Assembly (NCBI GenBank): GCA_026027325.1
Contig: JAMSLZ010000001.1
Coordinates: forward strand, 3,596,001-3,660,000
From: Actinomucor elegans
Taxonomy: Eukaryota > Mucoromycota > Mucoromycetes > Mucorales > Mucoraceae
Reading direction: 5' to 3'
Length of the DNA: 64,000 bases
The position numbers and the translations under genes were made by a program. The notes beneath the pieces were generated by a model, which was given only the letters and a program-made list of their open reading frames with translations, was not told where the DNA came from and did not search any database. This document shows, in pieces, positions 32,510-43,192 of the stretch; within the stretch, counting starts at the first letter, position 1; each line of letters opens with the position of its first letter.

Positions 32510-35500
32510 CTAAAAAGTGGTAGGTAGGGGGTTTTCAGGAACGACTCTAAACATGAGATCGTTACATCTAAAGTCAGCCTTATGCTCAGCTTGTTCGACA
32601 TTGAAAATAATCGAGTAATCCTCAACCAGACAGTCAAATTGAATAGGCTTGCTGGTATCTTTAACAGGAATAATGAAGCGATGAAGCTTTTTAAACGCGT
32701 TGTTGGATATATAGTAATCTTGAGGCTCTATGTATTCATCTGACGCATAAAGTACTATCAAAAGAATGAGTTATTGAGAAAGTTTTCTTGGTTGTACTTG
32801 ACATACCTGCGGCTACAGAACATTCATGCTTGGCATAAAAAGTTGCATTATCAAGCGCTTTTTTTGAGTTAATAGTCAATACATAGTCTTTTCTGAGCAG
32901 AGGGTACAACACAAGACTATCTTGCAGATCAAGAAGAATACCAGGCTTTCCATATTGTTTTTTTCTTTCTTCATCATTCTTTTCCCTGTCTTTACCCTTT
33001 TTGCGCTCTTCTTTTTCGGTTTTCTCAGACATAATGGAAGGTTTTTTGACGTAGAAGTTGAGAAAGTGAACGGCGTAAGTTCGTCTTGAGATACGCTCCA
33101 TTACTTCCTGATCATCAGTGTTGGGCCTACTCAAGCAAGCACCCTGAATAAGACACCCAAAATGTCGGTTTACTTGCGCATTTGGTAGAAAGCATACAGT
33201 TACATTGTATATAGGAGCTAATCGTGTGATTATCTCGTCTTTGAGTTCACCAAGCATATACTCTGAACATGTCTTGTTGGTGTTTTGATATGCTCTTCGA
33301 CCTCCAAATGCTGTTTCGACTAGTGGTTCAGTAACTATAAAGCAAGCCAATGTATCATATTGGTTATCAATGATAGAAAAGAATCGCTTATAAGTATCTA
33401 TAAAAGCAGGCGCAGATATATATTTGATCCATGGTATGATCAGAAATGATCGAATTTGATCTGTAGTGATTGTCTTTTTCGCAAACAGGCGAATTGCGTC
33501 GTGAATCGCTGGGATGAGGTGAGAACTGGCCATTCGAAAGTTCATCTCGATCACATCTTTGAAGTTGCACTCGAGAAACAAGTCGCCAATGCTGTGCTTT
33601 CTTTCAGGATCAGCAAGATCCACGTTTTCTCGAATATAATGGCGTAATTGTTCAGACGCAAGGAAATTCGTTTCGGTGCCGATAAACGCCAACAGCTCAT
33701 AAATAGTGAAAGTGCCTTCTTGGATCCCTTTAATGATAGTAATACATCTTGCATAGGGTGTCCTGATTTTTTCGTAGTGAAACATATTATAATTCAAGCG
33801 ATATTTGGCGTTGTTGAAACTAGTGATTACACCGTGAACACCAGACGAATACACTCGGCATTTTGGCTCTGGTTCTCTATTGTGACGATTTTCAAGATAA
33901 TCGTGTCCTAAATCAAAAACTAACACATTGTGTTTATTTTCAAGATGGAGTTTAGTTGATTGAATCCAATAATTCATCAGCGAAAAGTAAGGAACACCAG
34001 GATCAACAGGTTCTATATCTAAACCCAAATTTTGCCAAACGAATTGGGTCTCACTGGCCTCTCTTTCAATCATACCAATGGACTGGCAAACGTTAGACAT
34101 ACGCACAGGAAGTTCTTGTTTTATGATATGATCAGCCGTTGGAAAGGCGTTCTTGTCCAATATGTCGGCGAGGAGCGTAGCCATTGAGTTACATAGACGG
34201 GGAGAAAGGCCTTTAACTTTTACTAATGCAACACGCAGTTGGTACTTAAGCGTAATCATTGGAGTGTCTTCTTCTTCATATGATGGTATCGTAGGATCAT
34301 AATTAAAGATTTTACCATAGTCAAAATTCATGCGAGAGTTTGATATAGAGGCGCAATAACATATGTCTTGAACATCGCTTTTGCCTAATGCATAATAGTT
34401 GAGTTGGATTTGCTCAAATAGCTGCTGCATAAATCCTTTCATAAAGATATCATAGTAGATTTGTTGGCGCAACATGTAATTAATGGATATGTATCGAAAA
34501 TTCTCTTCAAATATTAATCGTTCGTGTTTACGCAGTACAGTAACGATTTGAGGTAAGAAATCATCCAAAAACCGATTCGTATCGAAAGAGAAGTTTTTAA
34601 TATCATAATTTTCCATCGTCAGCCTACATAGTTCATTAGTTGATTATCCATCCAAGGACTCTATCAAGACTTACTTTAGCTCAAACAGGTTACTCAACGC
34701 CGCATAGCCTTTGTCTTCTACTTGAGTTAAATCTAGGAACGAATAAACTGCAGTAAAATTATAAAAGTCGAAATCTACATTCATAGAGTTTAACAAAAAA
34801 AAAAAAAATCATTATACAAGTATATACCTATAGCTACCAGAACGCGATTGGGGTGACAGTCTAAAGAATGGTGCAAGAGCTCTCCATACTGGTTTTTTAG
34901 ATAATGCTTTGGTATAACCTTGCCACAATCCATGCCGTAATGAACTCCACCACGCATAGAAGCTCTATATCCGTCCTCAGGCACAATTAGATGCTTAACT
35001 GCGTTGGTGTTGGTAATAAATTCTTCATGTAGCTTTTTATATAAGTAAGGCGATTGACCAAATCCGCCCAACAGGAACAAAGTGTCAATGGTTGTATAGG
35101 ACTTTTTAATCTGCTTACGAATTAAGGTCATGACAGTATCAACGACAGGGTCAAAGATATACTTGCTAATATCGTGACAACTGACTCGAAGCTGCCCTTC
35201 CGATGTGATACTTCCTCTCAATGACAAATTTTCCAAGATAGACGGGTCAATGCCGGTACCCTTTTCTGGTAACGTAAAATAGACATACTGACCAACATCG
35301 TCCTTCTTATCGGTAGATTCATGGCAAAGAAGAGAATCAGGCACGTAACCATCGTCTTTGTCACTGTCTTCAAAGTCTTCTTGATCTTCATAATCAAAAC
35401 TCATGGAATCTGAATCATATTCATCGTAATCGGCTTGGTAGTTGTAGTCATTTTCTTGGATATCCTTCATCTCTGTGGTATTTGTTGTAGTTATAGTACT

Positions 35501-36630
35501 TGAGGCAGCAAGACCTTGAGCATGCTCGATATCAGTGTTTTGGTTTGTGCTTTTTTTAGGTTCAATGTAGTTGTTTTTGGCATTGTCACTACCAAAATAA
35601 TGCTATCACAGGAAATATAAATAATCAGCTTTTTGAATGACATTATACTTTACTTTGATTTTCGTTTTGAACTGGTCTATCAATTCATTCAATAAAACGT
35701 CTTCAATGCAACTAAAAAACACTTGGTCCTTGAGATACATTTCCATTTTTTGATCCAAAATGGTAGATCCACAATTGTCGCCACTTTCCAAAGCTAGTTG
35801 ACAATGCTCTTTGGTATCTGTACACTCGTAGGTTGCTAAGTCCACTGTACCACCACCAGCGTCACACACCAAATAGCGCTGTCCCTTACACAATGTTCTG
35901 GCTGTTGTAACACAGTATTCTCGTTCACAAAATAGCGACGCAGCATGCGCTTCACTTAACACTACTAGCCTGGACTTTGGATCAGTAGAAGAGATCAGGC
36001 CTGCCTCCTGGGCCAACTTACGCATGAATATAGCGTCTGTATTAACCCAAGTAGCAGGTATGGTCAAGACGTAACGAAATTGATCATAGGTAGCTTCTGG
36101 ATTGTTTTCAATTAATTGTTTGCAAGTATATTGATGGATAGCACGTAAATAGTCAACTGCTGCGGTTCGGTAATCATTAAAAATGCCTTCTGTTTGTTTT
36201 TTCTGGGAAATGCTCTGGAGTTTAAGCTTGAATTGAGAAATGAAACGATTGTTGGTATCATTGGGATAAGCAGTGACATGATCCACAGCGGCTTTTCCCC
36301 AGCTAATTAACCGAGGAGTTGTTGTTGAGATGTTGTAAAGACAAGCAGTAGGCGTCTTTTCAAAGTTATCATGGGCTTTTTGTTCGGGCCTAATATATAG
36401 TTTATATATCGTGTAGGTTTTATCCTGTTTATATTTTATTTTACCATTTAGTTACGTGAACTATAGTGTTCTTGTCTTTAGTATAAATATAGCAACTGCC
36501 GGAAAATGTAGTACCGACATCTAATATTATTATATCATATTAACGGGTTTGGATAGCTGGTATTCGGTTGATTTTTACCTATACTAATCACATAGTCATA
36601 CGAATCAATATCTGAAACTAACGCTTTCAT
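32510..36630 (-). CDS. HSPA12-like Hsp70-family ATPase with long C-terminal extension
   Basis: Large Hsp70/actin-fold ATPase related to the HSPA12 group. Seven exons (32510-32754, 32807-34623, 34675-34774, 34828-35602, 35654-36389, 36445-36520, 36579-36630) give 1266 residues. Phosphate-1 motif DVGTTFSGSCY is at about 18-28, phosphate-2 CDAGGGTVDLATY at about 218-230, and the adenosine motif LFLLGGFGQSPYL at about 463-475. An acidic insertion (about 345-375, DYDEYDSDSMSFDYEDQEDF) interrupts the ATPase. There is no canonical peptide-binding domain and no EEVD tail. Instead about 700 residues of unrecognised helical sequence follow, with a Lys/Glu-rich charged stretch (EKEERKKGKDREKNDEERKK) about 200 residues before the C-terminus. 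Client and role are unknown. All seven exons join in phase. Confidence 0.85.
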
Positions 36631-36721
36631 TATGTTTTAAAGAGAGAAAGAAGAACTTCTGAATCCAAAAGGACACATCGGCTTAAACTAACACAAGTTA
36701 CACAATAGCGTTTATGCTAAG

Positions 36722-36726
36722 CCAAT
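36722..36726. promoter_or_regulatory. CCAAT box upstream of the HSPA12-like gene
   Basis: GCCAATGAAAC lies about 92 bases upstream of the start codon at 36630, in the 131-base gap to the tandem NT-C2 gene's stop. No properly spaced heat-shock element was found in the gap. Confidence 0.4.
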
Positions 36727-36762
36727 GAAACAGAAAGTGGAAACAAAATAAATAAAAAAGGC

Positions 36763-37852
36763 TTAAGAACTCGGACCATGATTTGATCCTTCTGCTGTAT
36801 TGTTTGGGTTAGGCTTAGCTTTGAATAATTGTTCTACTAGATCTGTGGGAGAAGGATCATCTATGTTATGAAAGGGCGTTACTTGGCGACAGTAATGAGG
36901 CTATAGTTGGAATCAGTACTCAAGTTCAAGTTCAAGTTCAAATACATTGATAAGCTTACTAGTGATATAACAGACTGTGATTTCTTGAATGCAGGTGTTT
37001 GAGGACGAAGCACGGCTTCGCTCTGGCTACCACCACCCGAGTTATTATTACTAGAACCAATATGCGCGGAATCTAAACAAAAAAAAAGGGTTCATATTTA
37101 GTAAGTTGCTTTGAGAACCGATAGGGCTATTTACGCAGCGATCTTTCATCACTTCCTGTAGATCTCTCGATGATCATCGAAGGTATATCTGTGAATATCT
37201 GTTGCTTCTTTAACGGTGGCCTATCATAGTTTCAATATTAGTCTATTATGCCTTTTCCAAAAAATAAAATAAAAAATAACCATGGTACTTTACACGTCAA
37301 ACTGGGTTCCATTGTCTGATTTCTGGTCAACTCTTATTGATAGCTATTGATAAATGTTTAACAAAGATAACACATTGATTTCTCGACCACATAGCTTACT
37401 TTGATGGTTGAATTGAACTTGCAGTCATCCAATAGATATCTCCTCGATGTCAGTCCCGAGCTAGCATACTCGGACAAATTGATAGTTAGACTACCAATGG
37501 GTATAGTATCTTTACTACCGCCCAGTTCTTGAAATACGTCCAATCTAAACTCACAAGGACCTAGCACTTGCTGCTTCGAAATAATCAAGTGAGCCATCGT
37601 GCTGATTGGATGGCCCCAAAAGATGCAGTGGTCTCTAATAGGTGCTCTATTATCGAGTTCAATACAAAAGAGCTTATCTTATTCATGGAAATACCTCGCT
37701 GTTGAACCACTCGTATGTACCGCATTCTTTAGTCTCCACTTGATATAATAGAGCCCACTAACAAGAGGTACGTTGGTTAGATCTTCAATAAGGATCGTGA
37801 GTTCAAAGTCTATTTTGCGACTTTTCGAGACGAATAAGCGTGAAAAAGGCAT
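36763..37852 (-). CDS. NT-C2 domain protein (EEIG1/EHBP1 N-terminal C2 family)
   Basis: Likely membrane-associated adaptor with the N-terminal C2 domain shared by EEIG1/FAM102 and EHBP1. Six exons (36763-36900, 36960-37072, 37135-37220, 37294-37343, 37400-37646, 37695-37852) give 263 residues. The C2-like domain covers about residues 10-150: SRKIDFELTILIEDLTNVPL, GLYYIKWRLKNA, CEFRLDVFQELGGSKDTIPI, GSLTINLSEYASS and YLLDDCKFNSTIKLSIRV. The remainder is low-complexity, with Ser/Asn/Gly-rich and Pro-rich segments. The start MPFSRLFV sits 156 bases from the divergent nem1 start, so the two share a short promoter. The assignment rests on the order of C2 strands and length. Confidence 0.78.
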
Positions 37853-38008
37853 AACTGGTTTGGTTTAGGAAACTCAAGCGCGGATAGTTCTTATAAAATC
37901 AAGTGATATTTGACTGGCTTTTTTGCTGCTAATAGAGTTTGAATTTGTTCCTTTATTCTAGTTCTCTTTCTTCTTTCTCTTTTTCCGCTCTTTTATTATA
38001 TAACTCCT

Positions 38009-38980
38009 ATGTCTACTACCTTTACTACAGCCTTGTCAACACCAATGACAGGCAATACCAACAACTCGATACGCAGGCGAAGAACAAAGCTATTCTTTGG
38101 TCAAATATACTACTATGTTACAGTAACAATACGATTTGTTTATAGTATGATAACCATCAAGATGATCACTGCCAAACCTGCCAAGTCAACTACCACTACC
38201 ACCACCACCACCACCACCACCACCAAGAATATACCCAGTAATGCTTCCCAGTATTACAAAAACAAGACATTGATATTGGATTTGGATGAAACCCTTGTTC
38301 ACTCGGTTAGACTCGGCTCTGCTAATCAAATCAATAACATTAGTCCATCCATTATACGCAAAAATATAGAAGTCCAATGTGATAAACAGTCTTTAATATA
38401 CGAAGTATATAAAAGACCGCATGTAGACTTCTTTTTAAAAACAGTAAGCTATATCTTAAGCTGATATTCATCAACTTATGTCTTCTATCCAGATTAGTCA
38501 ATGGTACAAAGTAGTAATCTATACGGCTTCTATGGCAGAGTATGCCGACCCCGTGATAGATTGGCTTGACCAAGAAAACAACTCAATCTCACAGCGCTTC
38601 TTTAGACAAGTAACGTATTAGAATATGAAACTCCAACTATAAACTAAACCTTAAGTACTAGTCGTGTGTCATGAGAAACGGTAATTTTTTAAAGGACTTG
38701 ACCTTGGCTGAAAAAGACCTTTGTAAGGTATGTCTTGTAGATAACAGCCCAATTGCTTTCGATCTATACAAAGGTTAGTTTTTTCTTGGGGTGACCGGTT
38801 TTTGGGGGGAAATAAGCTGGCTAAATAGTTTTTTTTTTCACAGAGAATGGTATTGCATTACCTACCTGGATATCAAACCCCAACGATGAAAGTTTGTTAG
38901 ATCTTTTACCCTTTCTAGACGCTCTTCGTTTTGCTGCAGATGTTAGAAGTATCTTGAAATTACAACATAAAATGAAATAG
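38009..38980 (+). CDS. nem1: Nem1/CTDNEP1-type nuclear envelope phosphatase
   Basis: Catalytic subunit of the Nem1-Spo7 (dullard) phosphatase, which in yeast dephosphorylates lipin at the ER/nuclear envelope to drive triacylglycerol synthesis. Exons 38009-38443, 38493-38609, 38662-38773 and 38844-38980 give 266 residues. A short N-terminal hydrophobic stretch ([19 protein letters not shown]) can anchor it. An ACC-repeat-encoded run of about a dozen Thr (about 38189-38223) follows. The FCP1/HAD domain begins [12 protein letters not shown] (DXDXT nucleophile) and contains [46 protein letters not shown] and VDNSPIAF. It ends with [18 protein letters not shown], the signature of CTDNEP1/Nem1. Confidence 0.93.
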
Positions 38981-39656
38981 TAGTAGTTATTATTATGCAT
39001 GGAATCAATGGATTAAGGACTTATTGCGAACCTGTGATATAATTATAAATTAGTGGGTTCCTGACCTTTTGGTCACAAAGTCCAAAGCTGTCAAAGGGTC
39101 ATATTACCCATATTTCCAAATGTTTGAGATTGCCAGAATGGTAGCCCATTTGAAACACGAACAGTAATCGTTCCAACAATCAACAAGTGAATACGAATTT
39201 GGATTTGATTGGCTGCGGTTGTTCAATACGATGTCCCCCCCCCCATATCATGGCGCCCTCGAGTGAACCTACAACTTATATAAACGTTTCCCCTGCAGTT
39301 TTCTAAAAGCTTCTGTCTCGGATCAACGTTTTTGCTATTGGCACCATCATTGAAGCACAAGGCAGCAGCAACAATAGTATAGAATGAACTACAGACAATA
39401 ATAGTATCATGATGGCGTTAGTACGAGACGAACACATTCAGATAGCGTGCCGTTTTACATTGGGCGAAATGTCAAAGCTATAAAACTACAGTCTACTGAG
39501 TAATGGCTAATGGCCTCCAAAATGAAATTCATACTACTGTTTTTTAATTGTAGATCCTTAATTAATATTTGATAATGAAAAGTTTTTTTATTTTTATTTT
39601 TATCGAATGCAATGTTAGAAAGGAGTATTCTTGAGGTTATAACTAGATTCAATTGT

Positions 39657-39722
39657 CCATTCTAAACGTGGAACACTAATTAGACTCGACATTTGACTGG
39701 AATCGACCAAGAAATCTATAAA
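39657..39722 (+). repeat. MITE terminal repeat copy (left orientation), well preserved
   Basis: Reads CCATTCTAAACGTGGAACAC, TAATTAGACTCGACATTTGA, CTGGAATCGACCAAGAAATC. Further diverged direct copies of the same unit follow at about 39841-39880 and 39970-40005. The shared block TTTGATTACATAAAAATT/TTTCGATTACATAAATATT at about 39806 and 39918 suggests a decayed tandem array. Confidence 0.55.
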
Positions 39723-40019
39723 TTAATGCGGAATATATTTATATAGTATATATAATTTTCAATTAGACATATCTAACTGCTCAAAATATAATACAACATT
39801 TACACTTTGATTACATAAAAATTCTAGGTATAGAATAGTAATGGTGCTTCATTAGACCAAGATCTTCCAAGAGACTTATAAATATATTTTACAGATACTA
39901 ATTCGTATTCCCTTTACATTTCGATTACATAAATATTTTAGCAGGAGCAATAACTCGTTTTGAGCATGAAACGTTAACCGGATGCAATACCTGACCAAGA
40001 CTAGGGAAGATATTTACTT

Positions 40020-40051
<32 letters not shown>

Positions 40052-40241
40052 TCTCAAGGTTCACCATTCGTCATATAACATCATTCGGTTTTTTTTTGTG
40101 GCTAAAATGCATAATGTATATGACGTGATTGATGTTTTTATAGTGTATATCTTGTATACTACCTGTTTTCTATTTTGCGGATATTTAAAATAACTGAATT
40201 AAATTATTTATGCATTCAACTTTCTAACAAAGATATTACAC

Positions 40242-41200
40242 ATGTCTAACAATGACGCACCATATGAATATATGCATTTCTTTAACGCCGCTGACAACAT
40301 TCTTGGTATGGAACCAACAGAAGTTGGGAATCAACAAGTAGATTTATGTAATGTTGTCAATATCGAGCAGTACCACTGGAAGATGTCAGATACGAGAATC
40401 CTTTTCGTTGCAATGTGCAACATATGATGACCTATTGTCAGCAAAAGCGCAACATGCTTTATAGCATTCATGCCACAAAAATAAATACTGAATTAATTAT
40501 CATCCAATGAAAGGAAATGCACCAGAACTTGACAAAGTAGTGGAGGATAGCTCAGTTGTCCCACTTTTCAAGCGCCCAACCTTTGACTTGAAAACAGTCA
40601 AACAGACAACAACTACCAGCAATGACGTGCAGTAATCTCAAGCTGCTTGCATAATGAAGGCCTGATTGTAACTAGCAGTTTTGAATCAGTATCAGGACCT
40701 TATGAAAGCCGTCTTACAGACAAGCAGCGTGGAGTCCTTTATAATTTTATTTGATCCCAGTGGAGTGAACGCCATGACAGTCAACAAACGCATATCTACC
40801 CTTTTGTCTACAACATTGTCCTAAGTAAAATTTATTTCTTGTCTTGCATCTTTCCAAAAGCAAGTTGCAACAATGGAAAAGCGTAGAAATTTTGGTGACA
40901 TTGGCGACATTGACGACAAATGAATCATGCAATGAGCTTTTGTGCAATCTCCCTTTTATATTGCAGCTAAATCTATTGGACTTCCGTCTCTGAACGACGA
41001 CATGATTCAACTATTCAAAGATGATTGGCGTTTCTAACCACGCCTTTGTTTCACGGGTTCAAAATTGCTTGTAGATTACTTGTTTGTAGATAATCCTCAA
41101 TGGCTGTATATCAACTGCATTGTCGGTTTTAAACGCGCACTTTGAAAATTTCTCTGTGGAGCATCTTTCCTACGTTAAACTCTAGGTCAAGAAAGCTGCT
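40242..41200. pseudogene. Unidentified broken coding-like stretch
   Basis: A short + strand frame (40242-40427) starts MSNNDAPYEYMHFFNAADNI and has coding-like composition. In another frame YENPFRCNVQHMMTYCQQKR follows directly, so one frameshift near 40395 would extend it to about 40510 before stops appear. Downstream pieces in either strand (for example GQCCRQKGRYAFVDCHG on the minus strand at about 40765-40815) also look like eroded protein. I cannot name a family; a transposon-derived gene is the most likely explanation given the surrounding repeats. Confidence 0.35.
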
Positions 41201-41528
41201 AATGTCAGTACGTAAAAGGTAAAGACACTTGATACCACTCATTATTGACAGTGTCATATTAGCTTACTTGTTCATTCTCAACTTCTATTAATCCCATATC
41301 AGGAAGCTTACCAGTGTCATTGAAGCAGTGAATATAAACTGACGGTGCATTATTGTTAAACATAGTGTGCCATGTTTTTGTCGGAAAGAGTTAAATGCAT
41401 AAATAAACAGAGAGTCATCTACAAAGAGAAACCCGTTAAATACAACCTATCTAACCATTCATCAATGTCAATTGTCAGCCAAAAAACTCCAAAATGAAAG
41501 CAAAGCAAGTTTTACATGTTGCAGTATT

Positions 41529-41820
41529 TTCTGAGCGTGAGCTACTAATAAAATGCGACATTTGACCGAGACCAACCGAGAATCTATTGAGACTATCAGA
41601 ATTAAGATTTTATAACGTACGCATACTATAAATAATCCCTAATGATCTCTAGTATACATCGACTAATATACAAGTACATAGTAGAAAAATAAGCTTTAGA
41701 TCAAGATAAAATGTGTCTGAACAACTTAGAAAATTATCATGATGCGCTTATAAACGAGTGAGATAACCGACCTCCGTCAAATGTCGCATCCGATTAGTTA
41801 GCCGTGTTTAGGATAGGTTA
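41529..41820. mobile_element. MITE-like element with terminal inverted repeats (best copy)
   Basis: Left end 41536-41595 contains GAGCTACTAATAAAATGCGA, CATTTGACCGAGACCAACCG. Right end 41766-41812 contains CGACCTCCGTCAAATGTCGC, ATCCGATTAGTTAGCCGTG. The reverse complement of the right end reads GGCTAACTAATCGGATGCGA, CATTTGACGGAGGTCGG, matching the left end over about 40 bases with a few mismatches. The roughly 290-base element has no coding capacity, as expected of a MITE. Target-site duplications are not clear. Confidence 0.65.
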
Positions 41821-42061
41821 CTCCATCTACTGAAGCTTTGATTTTATTGAACTCTTTTATTGATGGGTAGTTTTCATGAGAAAATTTTTCATTAAATACC
41901 ATTATAAATTGCTCTTAACCTTTTATCAGAAGAAGAAAGGAAGCTTTGAAACACAGATCATAAATCGCCAGCCCGCCATGGCAGCAAGCAGAAAAATTTT
42001 CTCTCCGCAAAAGAAATAACTTTCTTGTCTTTTTCATACACAAACGTATATAGAAGCAATC

Positions 42062-43076
42062 ATGTCCTTCATTGCTAAGAGAGCGCTTAATGCTAATATT
42101 GGAAAAGTAAGAAAAGCGTATACACTATCTTACTTGTAACTTAGGATACTGACCTTGTAGTGACATTAGACCTGGTCTACCCCACGATCATTAATTCAAT
42201 ACAAGGCCCCCGCTCAATTAAATGCTTTGGTAAATATGAACCCCACGCAATGCCTAATTAATCTCGAAGTTAATCAAATAAAACAGAGATCTACAGCTAT
42301 TGCCACGCGTTGGAGCTCAACTGCTACCAGTACAACACCTCCACCAGCAGAGAACAAGACTCAAGACTCTAAATATTCTGCAACTACTAAAAAGATTGTT
42401 TATGGTTTAGCCAAAGTAATGGGTTATTATTCCACTGGATCTACAGCTATCAAAGCCAGCCATAGCTTATACAATATTTGTGCTGAGCAAATGGAATTGA
42501 ACAAAGATTTCTATATCAAAGGTATAACAAGTAGTATCCATGTCTTTCGAGCAGGGGCATTAAAATGGTATTTGATGTAGAATGCAACTTGCCCGATAAC
42601 TTTCAATCTTGGTTTTCGGTCACTCAATTACATGTATGGATGTTGATGGTTCATCTCCGTGCTGAAGGACAAGGCAAGCTTTATATCCAAGAATTAGTAA
42701 ACCGTTTCTTCGAAGATGCAGAAATTAGAATTAGAGAGCATGGTATTACTCAACAAAAGGTCATTAATAGTTATATCAAGGACTTGTTGGCACAGTTCCA
42801 TGGTGGTGTAGTAGCATATGATGAGGGTATGTGTAAGGATGATCCTGTCTTGGCTGCTGCTTTGTGGAGGTAGGTGTCATATATTTACATACATAATGAA
42901 GCTGAACTAACAGTATTTATAGAAACTTGTTTGCTATTTCCTCAAATAACGCTACGGATTTAGCACTCGTTGTACAATACATTAGACGTGAATTGCAAGC
43001 ATTGGAAAAGTATGGTGGAGAGAACCTCAATGCTGGCATTGTGAAATTTGATAAACCCGATGCCACTTTTGTATAA
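42062..43076 (+). CDS. cbp3: Cbp3/UQCC1-type ubiquinol-cytochrome c reductase chaperone
   Basis: Mitochondrial chaperone that with Cbp6 binds the ribosome exit and newly made cytochrome b for complex III assembly. Exons 42062-42106, 42206-42521, 42581-42869 and 42923-43076 give 267 residues. The first 60-70 residues are Ser/Thr/Arg/Ala-rich with few acids (MSFIAKRALNANIGK; IATRWSSTATSTT), as for a matrix-targeting peptide. The Cbp3 domain follows: KIVYGLAKVMGYYSTGSTAI, FYIKECNLPDNFQSWFSVTQ, LHVWMLMVHLRAEGQG, and LLAQFHGGVVAYDEGMCKDD. Intron 1 separates the presequence. Convergent with the L3 gene, 116 bases between stops. Confidence 0.93.
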
Positions 43077-43192
43077 TATTAAATATATAAATAATAAAAA
43101 AAAAAGCTTCATTTCTTTAGAACTTGTAATAGTTTTCTTTATTAAATCAAAAGCAAAGCAAGTTGCTTTTCTTTTTGTAGAATGCGAGTAAT

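Larger units (their letters stand above)
38981..42061. other. 3.1-kb gene-poor interval with tandem repeat debris and a MITE
   Basis: No intact gene. It contains a C9-10 homopolymer near 39235, MITE-related repeats (39657-40000), a TA microsatellite (about 40026-40051), a broken coding-like stretch (40242-41200), and the best MITE copy (41529-41820). Confidence 0.6.

Noticed and set aside
36631..36762. Possible heat-shock element (GAACTTCTGAA) upstream of the Hsp70-like gene
   Set aside because: The GAA and TTC units are one base apart instead of two, so it does not fit the HSE rule.
38186..38377. Minus-strand frame with a poly-Gly run
   Set aside because: Shadow of the ACC (Thr) repeat in nem1.
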